DNA of 64,000 nt from Gordonibacter sp. 28C (GCF_003339845.1 NZ_PPTR01000005.1:213784-277783), one strand, 5' to 3'. Counted from the stretch's first letter, positions 8,640-18,010 are shown. Made by a program: numbers and translations. The notes: generated from the sequence alone by a model not told the origin.

Positions 8640-10172
8640 ATGCCTGAAATCATTTGGCTGTTCGTCGGCATGGTGATCGGCATCGTCCTCGGCTTCGTCG
8701 TCGCCCGTTTCCTGGTCAACGCGTCTACCAAACGCGCGGCGCAAGAAGCCGAGACCGTGGTGGCCGACGCAAAACGACAAGCCGAAACACTGCGCCGCGA
8801 GGCTATCGTCGAAGCCAAGGACGAGGTGCTGAAGCTGAAGCAGGACGCCCAAGCCGAGAACAAGGAGCGTTTGCGCGAGGTGCGCGCGGCCGAGAACCGC
8901 GTGTCCCAACGCGAGGAGTCGCTCGACCGCCGCGTCGAGTCGCTCGACGCCCGAGAGCATCAGATATCGTCCCAGCAGGGACAGCTCGACCGTCGCGAGC
9001 GCGACCTCGAGGAGGCCGCCCAGGAGATCAACCGCCGCTTGGAGCGCGTGGCCGGCATGACGCCCGAAGAGGCGAAGGCCGAGCTGCTCGACACGCTCAA
9101 GGACGAGGTCGTGCACGAGTCGGCCGCCATCATCCGCGATTCCGAGGCCCGCACGAAGGCCGAGGCGGACAAGAAGGCCCGCTCCATCCTGAGCCTGGCC
9201 ATCCAGCGCGTGGCGGCCGACCACTCGGCCGAGAACACGGTGAGCGCCATCCACATCCCGTCCGACGACCTCAAAGGCCGCATCATCGGCCGCGAGGGCC
9301 GCAACATCCGCTCGTTCGAGCAGCTCACCGGCACGAACCTCATCATCGACGACACGCCCGAGTGCGTGACCATCTCGTGCTTCGATCCGGTTCGCCGCGA
9401 GATCGGCCGCGTGACCATGGAGAACCTCGTCGCCGACGGGCGCATCCACCCGGCGCGCATCGAGGAGATGTTCGGCAAGGCCGAGGCGTTCGTGAACCAG
9501 CGCGTGCAGGAAGCCGGCGAGCAGGCCGCCTTCGACACCGGCATCCACGACCTCCATCCCGAGCTTGTGCGCACGCTCGGCCGTTTGCGCTACCGCACCT
9601 CGTACGGCCAGAACGTGCTGAACCACTCGCTCGAGGTGGCCTACCTCTCGGGCGTCATGGCCGCTGAGCTGGGCCTCGACCCTATCCCGGCCAAGCGCGC
9701 GGGTCTTCTGCACGACCTGGGCAAGGCCGTCGACCACGAGGTCGAGGGCAGCCACGCCGTCATCGGCGCCGACCTGGCGCGCCGCTTCGGCGAGAAGCAG
9801 GACATCGTGCACGCCATCGAGGCGCACCACAACGACGTGGAGCCTTCGAGCGTGCTCGCCGTGCTCGTGCAGGCGGCCGACGCCGTGTCCGCCGCCCGTC
9901 CCGGTGCCCGCAAGGAAACGCTCGACGCCTACATCAAGCGCCTCGAGAAGCTCGAGGAGATCGCGAACTCCTACAAGGGCGTGGAGCGCACGTACGCCAT
10001 CCAAGCCGGTCGCGAGGTGCGCGTGATGGTGGAGCCCGAGGTGGTCGACGAGGCCGCCACGACCGTGCTCGCCCACGACATCGCCCACCGCATCGAGAAC
10101 GAGATGCAGTACCCCGGCCAGGTGAAGGTCGTGGTCATCCGCGAGAGCCGCGCGGTCGGCGTCGCGAAGTAA
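8640..10172 (+). CDS. rny: Ribonuclease Y
   Basis: Membrane-anchored endoribonuclease that starts mRNA decay, 510 residues as expected. It has an N-terminal membrane helix (residues 3-25), then a long charged coiled coil to about 190. The KH RNA-binding domain follows at about 200-265 ([15 protein letters not shown]). The HD catalytic domain has [12 protein letters not shown] (about 357-368) and [10 protein letters not shown]. Start ATG with GGGGGAGGC upstream. In Firmicutes the order rny-ymdB-spoVS-miaB is common; here a GHKL ATPase takes the ymdB position. Confidence 0.96.
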   Translation: MPEIIWLFVGMVIGIVLGFVVARFLVNASTKRAAQEAETVVADAKRQAETLRREAIVEAKDEVLKLKQDAQAENKERLREVRAAENRVSQREESLDRRVESLDAREHQISSQQGQLDRRERDLEEAAQEINRRLERVAGMTPEEAKAELLDTLKDEVVHESAAIIRDSEARTKAEADKKARSILSLAIQRVAADHSAENTVSAIHIPSDDLKGRIIGREGRNIRSFEQLTGTNLIIDDTPECVTISCFDPVRREIGRVTMENLVADGRIHPARIEEMFGKAEAFVNQRVQEAGEQAAFDTGIHDLHPELVRTLGRLRYRTSYGQNVLNHSLEVAYLSGVMAAELGLDPIPAKRAGLLHDLGKAVDHEVEGSHAVIGADLARRFGEKQDIVHAIEAHHNDVEPSSVLAVLVQAADAVSAARPGARKETLDAYIKRLEKLEEIANSYKGVERTYAIQAGREVRVMVEPEVVDEAATTVLAHDIAHRIENEMQYPGQVKVVVIRESRAVGVAK

Positions 10173-10185
10173 GGCGCGCTGCGGC

Positions 10186-11271
10186 ATGGCCGACGGCTCG
10201 CTTGAATCATTCATAGAGAACGTCAGCGGCGATAGCCATCTTCGGGTCGAGGCCGACCTCGGAGATGGCTTCGTCCGTTTGAGGAGCGCCGAGGCCGAAC
10301 GGCGCCAAGCCGCGCACGACATCCGCTCCACGGAGGACATCGTCATAGAGATGCTGCGCAACGCGCGCGACGCCCACGCCAAAAGCGTGTTCGCGGCGGT
10401 GTCGCGCGAGGGCGACCGCCGCCGTATCGTCATGGTGGACGACGGCGACGGCGTGCCGCCGGCCCTGCACGAGCGCGTGTTCGAACCGCGCGTCACCTCC
10501 AAGCTCGACAGCATGCACCTGGACAAATGGGGCGTGCACGGCCGCGGCATGGCCCTGTACTCCATCGCCGTGAACGCCGAGACGGCGCGCATAGCGGCTT
10601 CCGACCAGGGCCAGGGCGCGTCGTTCGTCGTGGAGACCGATCTGGGGCGGGTGGGGGAGAAGGCCGACCAGTCAAGCTTCCCCGTGTTCGAGCGCACCGA
10701 CACCGGCACCGTGGCGGTGCGGGGACCCAAGAACATCCTGCGCACCGTATGCGAGTTCGCGCTCGAATGCCGTCGCGACTGCACCGTCTACCTGGGCTCC
10801 GTCACCGACGTCGTGGCCACGCTCTACGCGTTCGGCCTCTCGTCGCTCACGGCGGTGGCGCGCGCGTTCGGGCGCGCCGAGGAGCTGCCCGTGTGCAAGC
10901 GCCTGGCGCTGGCCGCCGACCCCGCAGAGCTCGCCCGCATCGCCGACGGCTTGGGGCTCGGCCTGTCCGAGCGCTCGGCGCGACGCGTGATGGACGGGGA
11001 GATAGAGCCGTTGCCTCCCTTGCTCGACCGTGTCCGCATCGAAGGCGACCCGGCCGAACCCCCGGATGCGCGCAAGCAGGCTTCCCGCACCGCCAAGGAC
11101 GCGCGCGGCCTCAAGATCGCCCCGGAGGACCTCGGCGATTTCTCCGACCGCGTCGTCGCCGCGTACCGCGACATCGCGCGGCGCTACTATCTGGAACCCG
11201 ACGTGCAGCCGGAGGTGCGCGTCGGCAAAGACGGCATCCGCATCTGCATTCCCGTGAGCAAACTTGACTGA
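10186..11271 (+). CDS. GHKL-type ATPase domain protein
   Basis: A 361-residue protein whose residues 40-160 form a histidine-kinase-like (GHKL) ATP-binding fold. The N-box is in EDIVIEMLRNARDA, the G1 box is DDGDGVPP and a glycine-rich lid is GVHGRGMAL. No phosphoacceptor histidine domain, receiver, MutL C-terminal domain or membrane segment is evident, so it is not a standard sensor kinase. The C-terminal 180 residues are not recognised. It starts 13 bases after rny and precedes spoVS and miaB, so it is probably read with rny. Function unknown; an ATP-driven conformational switch in RNA metabolism is only a guess. Confidence 0.7.
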   Translation: MADGSLESFIENVSGDSHLRVEADLGDGFVRLRSAEAERRQAAHDIRSTEDIVIEMLRNARDAHAKSVFAAVSREGDRRRIVMVDDGDGVPPALHERVFEPRVTSKLDSMHLDKWGVHGRGMALYSIAVNAETARIAASDQGQGASFVVETDLGRVGEKADQSSFPVFERTDTGTVAVRGPKNILRTVCEFALECRRDCTVYLGSVTDVVATLYAFGLSSLTAVARAFGRAEELPVCKRLALAADPAELARIADGLGLGLSERSARRVMDGEIEPLPPLLDRVRIEGDPAEPPDARKQASRTAKDARGLKIAPEDLGDFSDRVVAAYRDIARRYYLEPDVQPEVRVGKDGIRICIPVSKLD

Positions 11272-11442
11272 CCGCCTGTGTTTTCGTGGGAACATATGCC
11301 CAGATCGGCCATATCCGCAGGTTGCAAGCCATACCATTAATGGCTAGAATAGCCGTACCGAAAAAAACGGCGCCGAGGCGCCGCACGCATATTGAACGCA
11401 CGCAAACGCACGAGCAACGTACTCAAACGACGAAGGATATGC

Positions 11443-11799
11443 ATGACCGCACCTGAGCACAAGCAGGACATCGGCTGCCTGAAGGTATCGTCGAAGTCAT
11501 CGCCCGCATCCGTGGCCGGCGCCATCGCCGGCATGGTGAAGGACGGCGTGAGCGTTGAGATACAGGCCGTCGGGGCCGGTGCCGTGAACCAGGCCGTCAA
11601 GGCCATCGCCATCTCGCGCGGGTTCCTGTCTCCGGTGGGCATCGAGATCGCCTGCGTCCCCTCGTTCGCCGACATCGTCATCGACGGCGAGTACCGCACG
11701 GCCATCCGCTTCGCGGTCGAGCCCCGCTACACGCGCGGCGTCCCCGTGCCCGCGACGGGCGGGGAGGCCGAAACCGCCGCGTCCGACTCGACACTCTGA
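11443..11799 (+). CDS. Stage V sporulation protein S family (SpoVS-like)
   Basis: A 118-residue protein. The SpoVS fold spans residues 9-95 (LKVSSKSSPASVAGAIAG, then VEIQAVGAGAVNQAVKAI), followed by a Thr/Ala-rich tail of about 22 residues that SpoVS itself lacks. SpoVS is Alba-like and affects sporulation in Bacillus, but the family occurs in many non-sporing bacteria, and no other sporulation gene is seen here. ATG at 11443 with GAAGGA upstream. The miaB start follows 8 bases after the stop. The 171-base gap before it contains an AT-rich stretch near 11325-11360 that may hold a promoter. Confidence 0.9.
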   Translation: MTAPEHKQDIGCLKVSSKSSPASVAGAIAGMVKDGVSVEIQAVGAGAVNQAVKAIAISRGFLSPVGIEIACVPSFADIVIDGEYRTAIRFAVEPRYTRGVPVPATGGEAETAASDSTL

Positions 11800-11807
11800 G
11801 GACACCC

Positions 11808-13214
11808 ATGCGCACCCATACCCCTTTCACGAACCTCGCGTTCTGCATCCGCACGTTCGGCTGCCAAATGAACAAGCACGACTCCGAGCGCATCGCCGGC
11901 ATGCTCGAGGGCCTGGGCGCGCTGCCGGTCGAAACGATCGAGGACGCGGACGTCGTCGTGTTCATGACGTGCTGCGTGCGCGAGGCCGCCGATACGCGCC
12001 TCTACGGCCAGGTGGCCTCCCTCAAAAACACGCCGCTGCGCCCCGGAACGCCGCTTTCGAAGCGCATCGTGGCCGTGGGGGGCTGCATAGGCCAGCGTGA
12101 CGGGGAAAGGCTCGTTGACGAGCTTCCGCACCTCGACGTGGTGTTCGGCACGCACAACCCGGGGTCGCTTCCGCACCTGCTGGAAGCGGCGCTCGACGAA
12201 GGGGGGCACCAGGTGGAGGTGCTCGACGCCGCCTCGTCGTTCCCCACGGAGCTTCCCACGGCCCGCGAGCACGCTTGGGCGGCCTGGCTGCCCATCACCG
12301 TGGGCTGCAACAACTTCTGCTCGTACTGCATCGTCCCCTACGTGCGCGGCCGCGAGAAGTCGCGCCCGCTCGAGGACATCGTGGCCGAAGCCGAGGGTTA
12401 CGTGGCCTCCGGCGTGAAGGAGATCACGCTGCTGGGGCAGAACGTGAACTCCTACGGACGCGACCTGTACGGCAGTCCGCGTTTCGCGGCCGTGCTCGAC
12501 GCGCTCGACTCCACCGGCATCGAGCGCCTGCGCTTCGCCACAAGCCATCCGAAGGACCTCACCGACGAGGTTATCGGTAGGTTCGGCACGCTGCGCTCGC
12601 TCATGCCGGCTCTGCACCTGCCCGTGCAGTCGGGTTCCGACGCCGTCTTGGCGGCCATGAACCGGCGCTACACGCGCGCCCACTACCTGGAGCTCGTGCG
12701 CAAGCTGCGCGAGACGCTGCCGGGCATCGCGCTGTCCACCGACGTCATCGTCGGGTTTCCCGGCGAGACGGCCAAGGACTTCGAGGACACGTACCGCCTG
12801 GTCGACGAGGTGGGCTACCATCAGGTGTTCACGTTCATCTACTCCAAGCGGGAAGGCACGCCTGCCGCCTCGATCGACGACCCCACGCCGCACGAGGTCG
12901 TCCAGGAACGGTTCGACCGCTTGGTCGATCTGGTGCAGGAGCGGGCCTACGAGGCCAACCAAGCCGATCTTGGCGCGACGGTCGACGTGCTCGTGGAGGG
13001 CGCGTCCAAGCGCGACGCCGGCCTGCTCGCCGGCAAGAGCCCGAAGAACCAGACGGTGCACGCCCCGCTGCCCGACGGCCTCTCGGCCGACGATCTGGCC
13101 GGAACCACGGTGCGGGTGCGCGTCGACGAGGCGAAGACCTGGTACCTAGCGGGCACGGTCGTAGAAGGTCCTTGCGATGCGGACGATCGCTCGGGAGCGG
13201 CGGATGGGCGCTGA
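11808..13214 (+). CDS. miaB: tRNA-2-methylthio-N6-dimethylallyladenosine synthase MiaB
   Basis: Radical-SAM methylthiotransferase that converts i6A37 of tRNA to ms2i6A37. The N-terminal UPF0004 domain has the MiaB-type TFGCQMN signature with CCVRE and GGCIGQ, the radical-SAM triad is CNNFCSYC (about 167-174), and a TRAM domain lies at about 385-450. The 468-residue length is normal. It overlaps the start of miaA, the enzyme making its substrate, so both act in one pathway and are translated together. Confidence 0.96.
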   Translation: MRTHTPFTNLAFCIRTFGCQMNKHDSERIAGMLEGLGALPVETIEDADVVVFMTCCVREAADTRLYGQVASLKNTPLRPGTPLSKRIVAVGGCIGQRDGERLVDELPHLDVVFGTHNPGSLPHLLEAALDEGGHQVEVLDAASSFPTELPTAREHAWAAWLPITVGCNNFCSYCIVPYVRGREKSRPLEDIVAEAEGYVASGVKEITLLGQNVNSYGRDLYGSPRFAAVLDALDSTGIERLRFATSHPKDLTDEVIGRFGTLRSLMPALHLPVQSGSDAVLAAMNRRYTRAHYLELVRKLRETLPGIALSTDVIVGFPGETAKDFEDTYRLVDEVGYHQVFTFIYSKREGTPAASIDDPTPHEVVQERFDRLVDLVQERAYEANQADLGATVDVLVEGASKRDAGLLAGKSPKNQTVHAPLPDGLSADDLAGTTVRVRVDEAKTWYLAGTVVEGPCDADDRSGAADGR

Positions 13215-14187
13215 CCCCGCACGATCCGCTTCGGAGCCGTTCCCTCTCGCATCGCCCGTCGTCTGCATCGTCGGACCCACGGCGTCGGGCAAGACGGCGC
13301 TCGCGCAGGCCGTGGCGCAGGCTCTCGACGGCGAGGTGGTGAGCGCCGACTCCATGCAGATATACCGCGGCATGGACATCGGGACGGGCAAGCTCCCGTC
13401 CGCCGAGCGCCTCGTGCCCCATCACGGCTTCGATCTCGTCGATCCCGGAGAGCCCTATTCCGCCGCGCTGTTCCAAGACTACGCCCGCGCCTGTTTCCGG
13501 GACATCGACGCGCGCGGCAAGCGCGCCGTGCTCTGCGGCGGCACCGGCTTGTACGTGCGCGCGGCCATCGACGCCTACGAGTTCCCCAAAGGCGAGCAGG
13601 TGGGCAACGCCGTGCGGGAGCGCTACGACCGCATCGCGCGCGAAAGGGGCGCGCAGGCCCTTTGGGAGCTTCTACGCGAGCGCGATCCGAAGAGCGCCGC
13701 CATCGTGCCGGCCGCCGACGTCAAGCGCGTCGTGCGCGCCTTCGAGCTTTTGGAGGAAGGCACGAGCCTGGCCGAGCAGAGGGCCCGTCTGGCAAGCATC
13801 CCGCAGCTCGCGCCCGCCCGGTTCGTCGGCCTGGCCGTCGATCCCGCCGTTCTGAACGAGCGCATCGACGCCCGGGTGGACGCCATGCTGGAAGCGGGGC
13901 TCGTGGACGAGGTTAAACGTTTGTTACAGAGCGGGTTCCGGCGTGGCGTCACGGCGCCGCAGGCGATAGGATACAAGGAGATCGTCGCCGCCTTGGACGG
14001 CGAGACGACGATGGAGGAGGCCGTGAACCGCATCAAAACGGCCACGCATCGCTACGCCAAGCGCCAGCGCACGTGGTTCCGCAAAGACAAGCGCATCCGC
14101 TGGATCGACGCCGACGATCGAGAGGTCGAGGCGCTGGCGATAGAGGCGATAGGGGTGGCAGCCTCCTCGGACGACGAAACGTTATGA
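13204..14187 (+). CDS. miaA: tRNA dimethylallyltransferase MiaA
   Basis: Transfers the dimethylallyl group to A37 of tRNA, giving i6A, the substrate of MiaB. A P-loop GPTASGKT lies at about 20-27, DSMQIYRGMDIGTGK follows, and the tRNA-binding region includes AIGYKEI and RYAKRQRTWFRKD. The ATG at 13204 (Shine-Dalgarno GGGAG) overlaps miaB by 11 bases; an ATG at 13177 with GAAGG upstream is a possible earlier start. The stop overlaps an in-frame ATGA with a potential dapF start. Confidence 0.95.
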   Translation: MGADPARSASEPFPLASPVVCIVGPTASGKTALAQAVAQALDGEVVSADSMQIYRGMDIGTGKLPSAERLVPHHGFDLVDPGEPYSAALFQDYARACFRDIDARGKRAVLCGGTGLYVRAAIDAYEFPKGEQVGNAVRERYDRIARERGAQALWELLRERDPKSAAIVPAADVKRVVRAFELLEEGTSLAEQRARLASIPQLAPARFVGLAVDPAVLNERIDARVDAMLEAGLVDEVKRLLQSGFRRGVTAPQAIGYKEIVAALDGETTMEEAVNRIKTATHRYAKRQRTWFRKDKRIRWIDADDREVEALAIEAIGVAASSDDETL

Positions 14188-14207
14188 AGGAGAGGCGCGC
14201 AAGCCCT

Positions 14208-15128
14208 ATGGAACTGCATTTCGCCAAGCTGCACGGCACTGGAAACGACTTCGTGTTCGTGGACGACTTCTCGCGCGATATCGAACTGACCGCCGCGCAG
14301 GTCAGGTTCCTGTGCGATCGGCATTTCGGCATCGGCGCCGACGGTGTCGTGCTCGTGCGCCCCTCGGACGATGCCGACTGCATCGCGCACATGCACTACA
14401 TCAACGCCGACGGCAGCCTGTCTCAGATGTGCGGAAACGGCGTGCGCTGCTTCGCGAAGTACCTGGTCGATCGCGGCTACGTGCCCTCAGGCGCCAAGCA
14501 CCTCACGGCCGGAACGCTCGCGGGGCCAAAACCCATCAGCTTCGAGGTCGACGAGAACGAGAAGCTGGTGCGGGCAACCGTGGACATGGGGCACCCGGTA
14601 CTCGATCCCGCCCTCGTTCCCGTGGCCTCCCGGGCGAACGCGAAGAGCGCGCAGGGCGTCGCGTACGTGCGCGACGTGCCGGTCGACTCGCCCTGGGGAA
14701 CGTTCTCTTTCACCTGCGCGTCCATGGGCAACCCGCACGCCGTCTGCTTCGTCGACGACTGGGAGGCGCTTCCCGACGCGCTGTTCCCCGACGCCGCGGA
14801 CAAGCGCCTCGCCACGCTCGACCTGGACAAGGTCGGGGCCTTCTACGAGCGCAGCCCCCTGTTCCCGGAACGGGCGAACATCGAGTTCGCCGCCGTGGGG
14901 GAGGAGGGCATCGGCATGCGCGTGTTCGAGCGCGGCTGCGGGGAGACGCTCGCCTGCGGAACGGGCGCCTGCGCCGTGAACGTGGCGGCGTCGCTCACCG
15001 GAAGGGCCGGCCGCGAGAACGACCTGCACCTGCGCGGCGGCACGCTCCATATCGTTTGGAACGACGACGACCACGTGCTCATGACGGGTCCCGCCACCGA
15101 GGTCTACCAGGGAACCGTCGAGCTGTAA
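14208..15128 (+). CDS. dapF: Diaminopimelate epimerase DapF
   Basis: Converts LL- to meso-diaminopimelate for lysine and peptidoglycan synthesis. Both catalytic cysteines are present: MCGNGVRCFA (about 75) and ETLACGTGACAV (about 248). The length of 306 residues is slightly above the usual 275-285. An ATG at 14184 overlapping the miaA stop is a possible earlier start; 14208 begins right at the conserved FAKLHGTGNDF motif and follows GGAGAGG. Pathway partner of dapL downstream. Confidence 0.95.
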   Translation: MELHFAKLHGTGNDFVFVDDFSRDIELTAAQVRFLCDRHFGIGADGVVLVRPSDDADCIAHMHYINADGSLSQMCGNGVRCFAKYLVDRGYVPSGAKHLTAGTLAGPKPISFEVDENEKLVRATVDMGHPVLDPALVPVASRANAKSAQGVAYVRDVPVDSPWGTFSFTCASMGNPHAVCFVDDWEALPDALFPDAADKRLATLDLDKVGAFYERSPLFPERANIEFAAVGEEGIGMRVFERGCGETLACGTGACAVNVAASLTGRAGRENDLHLRGGTLHIVWNDDDHVLMTGPATEVYQGTVEL

Positions 15129-15247
15129 CCGCCGCGACCTTCCGGGCGGCCCGTCGACGCAGCCCTCCCTCCCGTCCTCCGACGCTCCGGCCAACCGGGG
15201 ACGAGAGCCGTCCGCAAAGCAACCACCATCTGAAAGGACTTACGCAC

Positions 15248-16405
15248 GTGAAAACCGCCGCCTGCCTGAACCATATGGCCCCGTACCTGTTCGCCCAGAT
15301 CGACGCGAAGCGCGACGCGCTCAAAGCCCAGGGGGTCGACGTCATCTCGCTCGGCATCGGGGACCCCGACCTGCCCACGCCGGCGCATATCGTGGACGCT
15401 ATGGCCGCGGCCATCCGCAAGCCGGAGAACCACCAGTACCCCGACTACGCGGGATCGCCCGCGTATCGCGAGGCGTGCGCGGCGTACATGGAACGACGCT
15501 TCGGCGTGAAGCTCGATCCGGGCACCGAGGTGCTCGCGCTCATCGGAAGCAAGGAGGGCATCGCCCACCTGCACACCGCCTTCGTCGATCCCGGCGACTA
15601 CGTGCTGGCCCCGTCCATCGGCTACCCGGTGTATTCCGGCGGTGCCACGCTCATGAGCGCCAACACGTACTTCATGCCCATGAAAGAGGAGAACGGCTTC
15701 CTCGCCGACTTCGACGACGTTCCCGCCGACGTGCTGGCCAAGGCGAAGATCATGTTCCTGGGCTACCCCAACAACCCCACGGGCGCCTGCGCGACCGACG
15801 AGTACTTCGACCGCGCTATCGACTTCTGCATAGCGCACGACCTTCTGCTCGCGCACGACAACGCCTACTGCGACATCTGCTTCGACGGCTACTCCGCGCC
15901 GTCCATCCTGGAGCGGCCGCGCGCCATGGAGTGCTGCATCGAGTTCTTCAGCCTGTCGAAGTCCTACAACATGACCGGCTGGCGCATCGCCTTCGCCTGC
16001 GGCAACGCGACGGCGGTGGGGGCGCTCGGCACGGTGAAGAACAACCTGGATTCGGGGCAGTTCACAGCCGTGCAGGATGCGGGCATCGCCGCTTTGACGG
16101 GAGACCAGCAGTGCGTGGCCGACATGAGCGCCCTCTATCAGCGCCGTCGAGACCTCGTGGTGGACGCCCTGCGCGCCATCGGCATGGAGTGCACCGCGCC
16201 GAAAGCCACCATCTACGTGTGGGCGAAGGTGCCCCAGGGCGAGACGTCCGCGTCGTTCGCCACGAAGCTGCTGGAACAGGCCCACGTCATCGTCACGCCG
16301 GGCTCCGGCTACGGTCCGGACGGCGAGGGCTTCGTCCGCATCTCGCTCACCACGCCCGACGACCGGCTGCTCGAGGCCGTGCGGCGCATCAAGGAAACGA
16401 TGTAG
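15248..16405 (+). CDS. dapL: LL-diaminopimelate aminotransferase (DapL-type)
   Basis: PLP-dependent class I/II aminotransferase that makes LL-diaminopimelate from tetrahydrodipicolinate in one step. The assignment rests on the fold signatures (SLGIGDPDLPTP, GYPNNPTGA, and the PLP lysine in SLSKSYNMTGWR) and on direct adjacency to dapF. The GTG start has AAGGA 9 bases upstream. The 119-base gap after dapF shows no clear terminator. Related alanine or aspartate aminotransferases share these motifs, so substrate is inferred from context. Confidence 0.88.
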   Translation: MKTAACLNHMAPYLFAQIDAKRDALKAQGVDVISLGIGDPDLPTPAHIVDAMAAAIRKPENHQYPDYAGSPAYREACAAYMERRFGVKLDPGTEVLALIGSKEGIAHLHTAFVDPGDYVLAPSIGYPVYSGGATLMSANTYFMPMKEENGFLADFDDVPADVLAKAKIMFLGYPNNPTGACATDEYFDRAIDFCIAHDLLLAHDNAYCDICFDGYSAPSILERPRAMECCIEFFSLSKSYNMTGWRIAFACGNATAVGALGTVKNNLDSGQFTAVQDAGIAALTGDQQCVADMSALYQRRRDLVVDALRAIGMECTAPKATIYVWAKVPQGETSASFATKLLEQAHVIVTPGSGYGPDGEGFVRISLTTPDDRLLEAVRRIKETM

Positions 16406-16447
16406 CGCCGTATCCGGCGGTTTTCGGCGACGGCGCCGGTATGCTAT

Positions 16448-16483
16448 GATAGGGACCGAAGGCAGTCGCCTGCGGTCCCTATC
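16448..16483 (+). promoter_or_regulatory. Hairpin ahead of the hflX leader ORF
   Basis: Inverted repeat with 11-bp arms (GATAGGGACCG at 16448-16458 and its complement at 16473-16483) and a smaller GGC/GCC stem inside the loop. A possible -10 (TATGAT, 16445-16450) overlaps the left arm. It is therefore either an operator or, on a longer transcript from dapL, the first hairpin of the hflX leader. Confidence 0.6.
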
Positions 16484-16508
16484 GCTGTTCGAGGACGGAG
16501 CAACCAGC

Positions 16509-16535
16509 ATGCAGCCAGCGCGTTTCGTGATTTAG
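16509..16535 (+). CDS. Eight-residue leader peptide upstream of hflX
   Basis: ATG to TAG reading MQPARFVI, preceded at 8 bases by GAGGACGGAG. It ends in F-V-I. The ErmC leader peptide stalls ribosomes with macrolide bound at its IFVI segment, and the MsrD leader stalls at its stop codon, so a drug-sensing stall here is plausible. A hairpin begins 4 bases after the stop (CGCT/AGCG and TCGCC/GGCGA between 16539 and 16565) and would be disrupted by a ribosome held on the last codon. The peptide function is inferred; the ORF and its Shine-Dalgarno are seen. Confidence 0.55.
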   Translation: MQPARFVI

Positions 16536-16538
16536 CGG

Positions 16539-16634
16539 CGCTCGTTCGCCATCGAGGCGAGAGCGTCCACTGACTGTTTCCGCATGCCGTATTCCGCGTC
16601 GGCATGTCTTTCGATGCGTTGAAAGGTTGGCTCT
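16539..16634 (+). promoter_or_regulatory. Hairpin series between leader ORF and hflX (possible attenuator)
   Basis: Three stems in 95 bases: 16539-16565 (interrupted 9-bp stem), 16583-16606 (CATGCCG/CGGCATG, 7 bp), and CTTTC (16608-16612) with GAAAG (16621-16625). The last covers the hflX Shine-Dalgarno. There is no long T-run, so control of translation is more likely than termination. Pairing was judged by eye only. Confidence 0.45.
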
Positions 16635-17951
16635 ATGTCCGAATTCGAATCCGTTATCACGCGGGGGATGACCCCCGTTTCCGAAGAACGCCGCGAGCGC
16701 GCCGTCCTCGTGGGCGTCGACCGCCCCGGCGTCTCCTGGCCGCTCGCATCGTCGCTCGCAGAGCTCGAGCGGCTCGTCGACACGGCCGGGGCCGACGTCG
16801 TGGCGACCACGACCCAAAAGCTCGACGCCCCGAACCCGCGCACTTTCGTCGGTTCGGGCAAGGCGGAGGAGGTGGCGGAGCTGGCGCGCGCCCATGCCGC
16901 CGACCTCGTCGTGTTCGACGACGAGCTGACGCCCTCTCAGCAGTCGAACCTCGAGAAGGCGGTGGGCCGCGACGTGAAGGTCATCGACCGCACGGCGCTC
17001 ATTTTGGACATCTTCGCGCTGCACGCCACCAGCAAGGAGGGCCGCCTGCAGGTGCGCCTCGCCCAGAACGAGTACCTGCTGCCGCGTTTGCGCGGCATGT
17101 GGGCGCACTTGGCCTCGAACCGCATGGGCGGCGGCGTGGGGTCGCGCTTCGGCGAAGGCGAGAGCCAGCTGGAGGTCGACCGCCGCATGGTGCGCAAGCG
17201 CATCACGTCCATCAAGCGAGAGCTCAAGCACCTGGCCGATGTGCGGGCCGTTCAGCGCGAGAGCCGCTACGAGAGCGGCATGTTCAAGGTGGCGTTGGCC
17301 GGTTACACGAACGCCGGGAAGTCCAGCCTGCTCAACCGCCTGACGAACGCCGACGTGCTCGCCTACGACAAGCTTTTCGCCACCTTGGACTCGACCACGC
17401 GCAAGTTCGAACTGCCCGAGGGCCGCGAGATAACCATCACCGACACGGTCGGTTTCATCCAGAAGCTCCCCACCACCTTGGTCGAGGCGTTCAAATCGAC
17501 ACTCGACGAGATAACGGGCGCCGACCTCGTATTGCATGTCGTCGACGCGTCTTCCGACGAGTACGAGGCGCAGATACGCGCCGTCGAAGACGTGCTCGGC
17601 CAGATTGGCGCGCAGGATCTGCGGCGCGTGCTCGTGTTCAACAAGTGCGACCTGCTGGACGAGGAGCACCTTGCCGCGCTTCAAGCGCGCCAATCGCAAG
17701 CCCAGTTCGTGTCGGCGGCGACGGGGGAGGGCGTCGGCGAGCTGGTGGACCATATCGCGCGCTTGGCTTCGGCGCACGACGAGCGCCTGGACGTGCTCGT
17801 GCCGTATAGCCGCGGCGACCTCGTGTCCGTGGCGCACGAGCGATGCCATATCCTGTCCGAGACGCACGAGGAAGGCGGCACGCGCATCGTCATGCTCGCC
17901 GCGCCGTCTTACGCCGGACTGTTCCGCCCGTTCGCCATCGACCAGCCTTAG
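16635..17951 (+). CDS. hflX: GTPase HflX
   Basis: Ribosome-associated GTPase that splits stalled 70S ribosomes under stress; in Listeria and mycobacteria HflX homologues give macrolide-lincosamide resistance. The N-terminal HflX domain (1-190) includes PSQQSNLEKA and a glycine-rich RMGGGVGSRFGEGE segment. The GTPase domain has G1 GYTNAGKSSL (about 219-228), G3 DTVGFI and G4 NKCD. The 438-residue length is normal. ATG with GAAAGG 9 bases upstream. The 230-base leader contains a short ORF and hairpins described separately. Its stop codon lies inside a copy of the 15-base palindrome found also at 22287-22368 and 25271. Confidence 0.95.
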   Translation: MSEFESVITRGMTPVSEERRERAVLVGVDRPGVSWPLASSLAELERLVDTAGADVVATTTQKLDAPNPRTFVGSGKAEEVAELARAHAADLVVFDDELTPSQQSNLEKAVGRDVKVIDRTALILDIFALHATSKEGRLQVRLAQNEYLLPRLRGMWAHLASNRMGGGVGSRFGEGESQLEVDRRMVRKRITSIKRELKHLADVRAVQRESRYESGMFKVALAGYTNAGKSSLLNRLTNADVLAYDKLFATLDSTTRKFELPEGREITITDTVGFIQKLPTTLVEAFKSTLDEITGADLVLHVVDASSDEYEAQIRAVEDVLGQIGAQDLRRVLVFNKCDLLDEEHLAALQARQSQAQFVSAATGEGVGELVDHIARLASAHDERLDVLVPYSRGDLVSVAHERCHILSETHEEGGTRIVMLAAPSYAGLFRPFAIDQP

Positions 17952-17962
17952 AGTAACTCTAA
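17948..17962. repeat. 15-base palindrome overlapping the hflX stop
   Basis: TTAGAGTAACTCTAA, identical apart from the central base to the cores at 22287, 22319, 22354 and 25271. Here it has no long complementary flanks. It may be an operator for the MerR-type regulator at 22429 or part of a transcript end. Confidence 0.6.
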
Positions 17963-18010
17963 CATCGTTTCGCAGGGGCGGGCTGCTGCCCGGCGCGAGA
18001 CCGGGGTACC

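Noticed and set aside
8583..10784. 733-codon minus-strand frame over rny
   Set aside because: Antisense shadow of RNase Y. No start signal, and a low-complexity Leu/Val/His/Arg composition.
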